Below are positions 1-4,524 of a stretch of DNA of 5,692 bases, piece by piece. A model generated the notes under the pieces. That model was not told the DNA's origin and did no database searches. It saw only the letters and a list, made by a program, of their open reading frames with translations. The DNA comes from Verrucomicrobiota bacterium. GTDB lineage: Bacteria; Verrucomicrobiota; Verrucomicrobiia; Opitutales; Oceanipulchritudinaceae. The position numbers and the translations under genes were made by a program. Numbering within the stretch: the stretch's first letter is position 1; each line of letters opens with the position of its first letter. The DNA is taken from assembly GCA_009908535.1 (NCBI GenBank), contig JAAAOD010000119.1:1-5692 (forward strand), written 5' to 3'.

Positions 1-124
1 TAAAGAGCGCTTCGATGAGGAGGGGATCGAGATTCCCTTCCCGCACGTCACCCTCTACAGTGGCAGCGCCACGGAAGCCTTTCCCCTCCGGATCAGCCGC
101 GGGGAGGAAAAAGGCCAAAAATAG
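1..124 (+). CDS. Mechanosensitive ion channel, MscS family (C-terminal fragment)
   Basis: This is the last 40 codons of a gene that starts before the window. Reading from base 2, the frame is open to the TAG at 122-124. The peptide begins KERFDEEGIEIPFPHVTLYS, which matches the conserved end of the MscS C-terminal cytoplasmic domain (an F-D-x-x-G-I-x-I-P-F-P pattern followed by a short strand). About 20 variable, charged residues ending EEKGQK follow. MscS-type channels sit in the inner membrane and open under tension to release solutes during hypo-osmotic shock. The pore helices are outside the window, so the subfamily (short MscS-like or long MscK/YbdG-like) cannot be told. The stop lies 6 bases before the next start codon and in the same frame, so the two genes are probably co-transcribed. 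The family call is fairly safe despite the short fragment, because the IPFP signature is characteristic. Confidence 0.85.
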   Translation, partial: KERFDEEGIEIPFPHVTLYSGSATEAFPLRISRGEEKGQK

Positions 125-130
125 AGCGTT

Positions 131-3100
131 ATGCTGGCGGAATTCATCCATCTACCCAATCCCGGGGAGACCATCGGGTCCTATTCCCTCGATGAGGTGC
201 TTTCTGTAAGTATTCTGGGAAACTTTTATCAGGCGACACATCTCGGGCGCGACGAGCCCTGCCTTCTCCATATCCTGCCCGAGGCGCTGCTGAAGGCGGA
301 TCCACGCTTCCCCAAGCGCTACCGGGAGAGCATCGAGGCGCAGAAAAAGGTCGAAAACGAGTCCCTGCTGCGGGTGCAGGAAACGACACCTATCGACGGG
401 CGCCTTATCGTGGAGTACTCCGCAGGGAGGTACCGGTCCGTCAACGACCTCGTCAAGGAGGGGAAGCGGCTCCCGTCGCAAAACGAGGTGCAGCGCCACC
501 TGTGGGAAGTGGGGGAGGCCATGGGCGCGCTGACCCGCCTCGGCCAACGTCATTGCTTTCTGTCCCCCGATTTCCTTTTCCTCGACAAGGAGAATCGGAC
601 GCGGATGGCCGGGGCAGGCCTCTTTCAAGCGATTCAGTACAGTGCCTTTGAGCGCTACATCAGCGGGGTGCTCGTCCCGATTGCGGTCAAAAAGGAAAAC
701 CGGTTCATGGCGGTTGAGATCCTGAGCCCGGAAATCCGCAACCATAAGACGCCGAACAACCAGAGCGACTTTTACTGTCTGGGCATGACCGGCTACTATC
801 TCCTGACGGGGAGAAAACCGGAGCGGCACTGGGAACTGCCTTCCAAGCTGCGGCCCGAGGTGGGGGAGGGCTGGGACCTCTTCCTGAGCAAGTGCCTCGA
901 GCCCAACCCTTCCGCCCGCTTCCCTCATTTCCGGGCTTTCCTGCGGGATCTTGAATCCCTTGAGGAATTGAAGAGCAAGCCCCAGCGCGAGGGCGGGTAC
1001 CTCCTCCGTACCCTCAGTCGTGTTCCCGTTCCGAAAACCTTCGAACGCCATGCCGGCCTTCGCGGCCTTTTCTTCGTCCGGCTGGTCATGCTCATCCTCG
1101 CGGGGGTCCTTGCCGTGGCGACCGGGCGCCTGCTGTATGATATTCTCCTTACGGATATCGGGGACGATTCCCCCGCCCCCTCGGTCCGTCTTGTTGCCGA
1201 TCCCGGGCGGGCCGATGCCCGTATCCTGATTTCCACGACGAACGCGGAGGTGGCCATCGGGGGGCAGGGTCAACGGAGAGTGCGGGTACCGCCGGGGCGG
1301 CCCCTCTTTCTCGAACTCCTGAAAGGGCAGGTCCCGGTGACCGTGCAGGCGCCCCTGCGCAAACCGGTACGGCTTGTCCTGCGCCCACAGGAGGAGATGC
1401 GGGAGATCAACCTCGACCTTCCCTTTGCCTTTGTCCCGGTGGTCATCCGGGCGGTCCCCGGCACGCGTGTCTTCGCCGGCTCGCAAGGGGCGATGTTTTA
1501 CGTTGGAGAAGTCGGCGGGGAAAGGCGGCTCGACTTGTCGGAGCGCTTTCTCCGCGGCGATTATCAGCTGCTCGCGGAGAGCGAGGGCTACCTCCCGGTG
1601 AGGACGCGGATTTCTCTCGAGGAGGCGGCGGTGGACTGGATTCCGCGGCAGGTTCCCCTGCCCGCGACCTTGCGGGTTGTGACGAATCCGCAGGGGGCGG
1701 AGCTTTTTCTCCGCGGCCGCACGGTTGGCCAAACCCCGGCGAGCATCCCGCGTTTGCCCCCGGGCGAGGAGCTTTCCTTCGCGCTTCGGAAAGAGGGATT
1801 CCGAACCGAACGGGCGACGTTCGTTCTCGACCCCGGCGAGACAAGGACATGGGAAGTGCCGGCCCTGACCCCGTCCCGGGGAACCCTGGAAGTGGCTTTG
1901 TCCTGGTCCGGCCTGCCTCCGGAAAACCCCGGGGAGCTGCGTCTCGAGATGAACGGGGCCCCCCTCGCAAAGGGGGGCGCGATCGGTCGACACATTGTCC
2001 GGGCGGGCAGGCATGACCTTGTCGTCCACCATCCGGATTACTTTCCCGCCCCCGCCACGGTCCGCGTCCGCGATGGCGAGGCGGTTTCCCGCGAATTCAA
2101 TCTCAAGCCGCGCCCGGTGCGCCTGGTCCCCCGGTTTCCCTCAGAACACCCCGTGTTTTATCGCGTCGACGGGGAAGCGGCTGCTCCCGGCGAGGACGGC
2201 ATCCTCCGGCTTCCTCCGGGAAAGGCCGTGGAAGTGGATGTCGAAATCCGCAATTTTCTCAGCGTTAAGCAGGTTTTCCGGGGTGAACCCAACGAACGGA
2301 TTGAATTCGAGGTGCCGCTGCGCCCTCTTCCGGGACCGGAAGCCGGAGCGGCCTGGAACCCGCCCTACCTGCCCTTGCCGATGGTGTGGATCGAGCCGGG
2401 AAACTTCCGTATGGGCAGTTCCGTCGAGGAGAACCGACGCCTTCCCAACGAGGGATCGGTTACCTCGGTCCGCATGGACCGCGGCTACTGGGTATCCCGG
2501 TACGAAGTGACGCAGGTGGTTTGGCGCCGGGTCATGGACCGCAATCCCAGCCAGTTCGAGGGCGAACAGCATCCGGTCGATTCTGTCAACTGGACCCAGG
2601 CTCGTCGCTTTTGCGCGGAATTGACGAATCGGGAAAGGGAGGCCCAACGCATTCCGCCGGGCTATGTCTACCGTCTTCCCACGGAGGCGGAATGGGAATT
2701 TGCCGCGCGCGGGGGCAGCAGCCTGCCCTTCTCCTTCGGTGATACAGCGACGCCGGAGGACGGAAATTTCCAGGGCCGCTACTCGACGGACACGATCGGC
2801 GGCTTTTCTCGTGACAGGCGCTACGGAACCTTGCCGGTCGGGCGCTTCCCTCCGAATTCCTTCGGCCTGTACGACGTACACGGGAACGTCGCCGAATGGA
2901 CCCTGGACCGGTATTGGGACCGCCTTCCCGGGGGCCGTGAAGTGGAGCCGTTGAACCTCTCGCGCGGTCGTGGAAGGGCCGTTCGAGGCGGAAGCTGGAG
3001 GGACAGCGCCGACCGGGTGCGTTCGGCCGCCCGGAAAGGTCTGCCCTCCGACGCTGAACGCAGCAGTCTCGGTTTCCGCGTGGTCCTCGCCCCGGAAATC

Positions 3101-3139
3101 CCCGCTCTTCTTCCCGTCGAAAAGCAAGATCAGCCTTGA
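131..3139 (+). CDS. Membrane protein: pseudokinase, TM helix, PEGA-like repeats, FGE-sulfatase domain
   Basis: 1002 aa. Residues about 15-275 follow the Ser/Thr protein kinase fold: YQATHLGRDEPCLLHIL (N-lobe), the APE-like SPE (199-201), SDFYCLG (212-218, like SDIYSLG) and a final SARF. The catalytic residues are gone: the glycine loop is degenerate, the VAIK lysine is His47, HRD-K-N reads HCFLSPDF (141-148) and DFG reads GAG (161-163). A single hydrophobic helix (about 312-335), with basic residues before it and acidic residues after it, predicts a cytoplasmic N-terminus and an exported C-terminus. About five beta repeats of 65-75 aa follow (about 361-731); the one at about 512-577 is a clear PEGA domain. 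Residues about 747-987 are an FGE-sulfatase/SUMF1 fold: MVWIEPGNFRMGS, RLPTEAEWEFAARGG, GLYDVHGNVAEW, VRGGSW and LGFRVV. The paired catalytic cysteines of true formylglycine-generating enzymes are absent, and the only Cys in this domain is C828. Probable role: scaffold, ligand sensor or cell-envelope protein; function unknown. Start: first ATG after an in-frame TAG; the upstream purine-rich stretch (101-114) is too distant for a good ribosome site. Active Pkn1-type kinase-FGE fusions are known in PVC bacteria; this one looks inactive. Confidence 0.9.
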   Translation: MLAEFIHLPNPGETIGSYSLDEVLSVSILGNFYQATHLGRDEPCLLHILPEALLKADPRFPKRYRESIEAQKKVENESLLRVQETTPIDGRLIVEYSAGRYRSVNDLVKEGKRLPSQNEVQRHLWEVGEAMGALTRLGQRHCFLSPDFLFLDKENRTRMAGAGLFQAIQYSAFERYISGVLVPIAVKKENRFMAVEILSPEIRNHKTPNNQSDFYCLGMTGYYLLTGRKPERHWELPSKLRPEVGEGWDLFLSKCLEPNPSARFPHFRAFLRDLESLEELKSKPQREGGYLLRTLSRVPVPKTFERHAGLRGLFFVRLVMLILAGVLAVATGRLLYDILLTDIGDDSPAPSVRLVADPGRADARILISTTNAEVAIGGQGQRRVRVPPGRPLFLELLKGQVPVTVQAPLRKPVRLVLRPQEEMREINLDLPFAFVPVVIRAVPGTRVFAGSQGAMFYVGEVGGERRLDLSERFLRGDYQLLAESEGYLPVRTRISLEEAAVDWIPRQVPLPATLRVVTNPQGAELFLRGRTVGQTPASIPRLPPGEELSFALRKEGFRTERATFVLDPGETRTWEVPALTPSRGTLEVALSWSGLPPENPGELRLEMNGAPLAKGGAIGRHIVRAGRHDLVVHHPDYFPAPATVRVRDGEAVSREFNLKPRPVRLVPRFPSEHPVFYRVDGEAAAPGEDGILRLPPGKAVEVDVEIRNFLSVKQVFRGEPNERIEFEVPLRPLPGPEAGAAWNPPYLPLPMVWIEPGNFRMGSSVEENRRLPNEGSVTSVRMDRGYWVSRYEVTQVVWRRVMDRNPSQFEGEQHPVDSVNWTQARRFCAELTNREREAQRIPPGYVYRLPTEAEWEFAARGGSSLPFSFGDTATPEDGNFQGRYSTDTIGGFSRDRRYGTLPVGRFPPNSFGLYDVHGNVAEWTLDRYWDRLPGGREVEPLNLSRGRGRAVRGGSWRDSADRVRSAARKGLPSDAERSSLGFRVVLAPEIPALLPVEKQDQP

Positions 3140-3209
3140 CCGAATTGAATGAATTTGATTGAAACCGATCAAAAGTTTTCAGAATCTACAGCGCTTTTCC
3201 ATTTCCCCA
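3140..3209 (+). promoter_or_regulatory. Candidate promoter/operator region upstream of the BMC genes
   Basis: This 70-base gap is clearly AT-rich against its GC-rich surroundings, and it is the only gap in the BMC cluster long enough to hold a promoter. It contains TTGAAT (3145-3150) and TTGAAA (3159-3164), which resemble a -35 box, but no good -10 box stands at the right distance. It also holds an inverted repeat, TTTGAT (3154-3159) and ATCAAA (3168-3173), with an 8-base spacer, of a size that could bind a dimeric regulator. No GC-rich hairpin with a T-tract follows the upstream gene, so readthrough from it into pduL is possible. What is seen is base composition and the short repeat; the regulatory role is inferred. 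Confidence 0.35.
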
Positions 3210-3875
3210 ATGCCAAAACCTGATCGAGCCCTTGTTGAGAAACTGGTCACGGAAGTCGTGTACCGCAAAATGGGTTTGTCGGGGGCGCAGGCGGCGGAGG
3301 CGGCGAACCCTCTTGTCGTCAACGTGAGCGCCCGCCACTGCCACCTGACCCAGGAAGCGGTGGAAATCCTCTTCGGGGCCGGGCACAAATTAACCCCGAT
3401 GAAGTGGCTGTATCAGGAAGGCCAGTTCGCGGCGAAGGAGACCGTCACCCTTGTGGGTCCGCGCAGCCGCATCATCTCCAATCTGCGCATTCTCGGTCCC
3501 TGCCGCAGCCTCAATCAGGTGGAACTCGCCTTCACCGATGCGATTGCCCTCGGCTTCAAGGTGCCGGTGCGGCCCTCCGGCAAGATCGAGGGCACCCCGG
3601 GCTGCATGCTCATGGGGCCGAAAGGGTTCTTCGAAATGAACGAAGGGGTGATCCGGGCCGCCCCGCACGCCCATTTAAGTCCCGCCGATGCCGCCTTTTA
3701 CGGCGTCAAGGGTGGCGACATGATGAAGCTCCGGGTGGGGGGCGCCATCGGGGTGACCTTTGACCGCCTGCTTGCGCGGGTGGATGATAGCTTCAAGCTG
3801 GAGGTGCACATCGACACCGACGAAGGCAACGCCTGTGGACTCGGGCCGGATACGCCCGTGGAACTCCTGCGCTGA
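3210..3875 (+). CDS. pduL: PduL-type phosphate acyltransferase (BMC-associated)
   Basis: 221 aa. PduL transfers the acyl group between CoA and phosphate (acyl-CoA + Pi = acyl-phosphate + CoA); in microcompartments this recycles CoA inside the shell and hands acyl-phosphate to a kinase. Two PduL half-domains are visible. The first has VNVSARHCHLT (metal ligands H43 and H45), GQFAAKETVTLVGPRSRI and LGPCRSLNQVE, where R99 corresponds to the phosphate-binding Arg. The second has PVRPSGKIEGTPG, APHAHLSPADA (H153 and H155) and VHIDTDEGNACG (H200). All expected histidine ligands are present. Residue 152 is Pro where homologues usually have Arg before the second HxH. Residues about 5-23 (DRALVEKLVTEVVYRKMGL) precede the catalytic domain and can form an amphipathic helix, as encapsulation peptides do, which suggests delivery into the shell. 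Start: ATG 3210 is preferred; a TTG at 3159 would add 17 residues but overlaps the AT-rich regulatory region. Neither has a good Shine-Dalgarno. The gene heads the shell-gene cluster, 46 bases before the first BMC-H gene. Confidence 0.93.
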   Translation: MPKPDRALVEKLVTEVVYRKMGLSGAQAAEAANPLVVNVSARHCHLTQEAVEILFGAGHKLTPMKWLYQEGQFAAKETVTLVGPRSRIISNLRILGPCRSLNQVELAFTDAIALGFKVPVRPSGKIEGTPGCMLMGPKGFFEMNEGVIRAAPHAHLSPADAAFYGVKGGDMMKLRVGGAIGVTFDRLLARVDDSFKLEVHIDTDEGNACGLGPDTPVELLR

Positions 3876-3908
3876 CTTTCCTTTTCTACGAATCCTCAAA
3901 CGACGAAC

Positions 3909-3912
3909 AAGG
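3909..3912 (+). promoter_or_regulatory. Ribosome binding site of the first BMC-H gene
   Basis: AAGG within ACAAGGTAA stands 9 bases before ATG 3922. It supports that start and contrasts with the absence of a recognisable site before pduL and the acetate kinase gene. Confidence 0.6.
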
Positions 3913-3921
3913 TAAACTACA

Positions 3922-4191
3922 ATGAATGAATCACTCGGAATGGTCGAGACCAAGGGTTTCACCGGCGCTGTGGAAGCCAGTGATGCCTCGGTCAAAGCGG
4001 CCAGCGTGGACCTCGTGAAGACCGTGCAGATTGGCGGCGGCTTCATCACCGTTTTGGTGAAGGGGGACGTTGGCAGTGTCAAAGCCGCGGTCGAAGCCGG
4101 GGCGGAAGCCGCCGGCAAGGTCGGCGAGCTCGTGGGCTCGCACGTTATCCCGCGTCCCCATCCGGACCTGCTCAAGCGCTTCGACGTTTGA
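3922..4191 (+). CDS. BMC-H microcompartment shell protein, variant pore
   Basis: 89 aa, the usual length of a single-domain BMC (PF00936) hexamer protein of the PduA/CsoS1/CcmK type. It begins NESLGMVETKGF and contains VKGDVGSVKAAVEAGAEAA and HVIPRPHPDL, all family hallmarks. Such proteins form cyclic hexamers that tile into shell facets; the edge residues used in PduA tiling are present (K25 in VKAASV and R78 in IPRPH). The pore loop reads Q-I-G-G-G (36-40) where PduA has K-I-G-S-G: the pore-lining Ser is Gly and the preceding Lys is Gln, so the pore should be wider and less polar than in the neighbouring paralogue. It lies between pduL and a second BMC-H gene on the same strand, with gaps of 46 and 41 bases, consistent with one operon. 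Start: ATG 3922 has an AAGG upstream and gives the standard N-terminus. Confidence 0.96.
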   Translation: MNESLGMVETKGFTGAVEASDASVKAASVDLVKTVQIGGGFITVLVKGDVGSVKAAVEAGAEAAGKVGELVGSHVIPRPHPDLLKRFDV

Positions 4192-4216
4192 GGATCCCCC
4201 TCGGCAAAAGCAATCT

Positions 4217-4227
4217 AAAGGAAAGGA
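4217..4227 (+). promoter_or_regulatory. Ribosome binding site of the second BMC-H gene
   Basis: Two overlapping purine runs (AAAGGAAAGGA) end 5 bases before ATG 4233. This is the strongest Shine-Dalgarno-like signal in the window. It decides the start, since the frame stays open back to a TTG at 4188 that would add 15 residues unlike any BMC-H N-terminus. Confidence 0.7.
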
Positions 4228-4232
4228 ACCTC

Positions 4233-4508
4233 ATGGCTTCACAAGCACTAGGAATGATCGAAACGAAGGGACTGATCACCCTTCTGGAAGCGACCGACGC
4301 CGCCCTCAAAGCGGCCGATGTCACCATGTCCGGCTGGGAAAAGGTCGGCAGCGGGCTCGTCACGGCCTTTTTCCGCGGCGACGTCGCGGCGGTGAAAGCG
4401 GCGGTGGAAGCGGGCGCGGAAGCGGCCAACGCCGTTGGCGAAGTTATCAGCGTGCAGGTGATCCCGCGTCCGCACGACGACCTCGCGAAGCTGAGCAAGG
4501 CTCTCTGA
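4233..4508 (+). CDS. BMC-H microcompartment shell protein, PduA-like pore
   Basis: 91 aa, a single BMC domain (PF00936). It reads SQALGMIETKGL, then MSGWEKVGSGLVTAFFRGDV, VKAAVEAGAEAANAVGEV and VQVIPRPHDDL. The pore loop K-V-G-S-G (37-41) keeps the serine found in PduA (K-I-G-S-G), and the tiling residues K26 and R79 are present. It is a close paralogue of the upstream BMC-H (more than half the residues match by eye, including a run of 12), pointing to tandem duplication followed by change at the pore. The C-terminus is short (LAKLSKAL), with no added domain. Role: major facet hexamer of the microcompartment, letting substrates and products through the central pore. The two BMC-H proteins could form separate hexamers or mixed ones. 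It ends 16 bases before the acetate kinase start. Confidence 0.97.
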   Translation: MASQALGMIETKGLITLLEATDAALKAADVTMSGWEKVGSGLVTAFFRGDVAAVKAAVEAGAEAANAVGEVISVQVIPRPHDDLAKLSKAL

Positions 4509-4524
4509 TTCGCGCCCTCCCGGC

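Noticed and set aside
176..955. Active Ser/Thr protein kinase
   Set aside because: The VAIK Lys, HRD Asp and DFG Asp positions are His, Phe and Gly, and the glycine loop is degenerate.
152..2032. 626-codon open frame on the minus strand
   Set aside because: It lies entirely antisense to the 1002-codon gene, whose domains are recognisable. Its translation has no family features, and long antisense frames are expected in GC-rich genes.
2360..3091. Active formylglycine-generating enzyme (sulfatase activator)
   Set aside because: The fold motifs fit, but the segment after GGSW lacks the paired catalytic cysteines, so FGE activity is not supported.
2141..3172. 343-codon open frame on the minus strand
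   Set aside because: Antisense to the FGE-sulfatase domain, with no recognisable motifs.
3159..3209. TTG start adding 17 residues to PduL
   Set aside because: The added peptide does not resemble a PduL N-terminus, has no Shine-Dalgarno and overlaps the AT-rich inverted repeat. ATG 3210 gives a compact amphipathic leader.
3876..3921. Terminator or small RNA between pduL and the first BMC-H gene
   Set aside because: No hairpin with a following T-tract can be formed by eye; the gap holds only the ribosome binding site.
4188..4232. TTG start adding 15 residues to the second BMC-H
   Set aside because: It overlaps the previous stop codon and bypasses the strong Shine-Dalgarno before ATG 4233.
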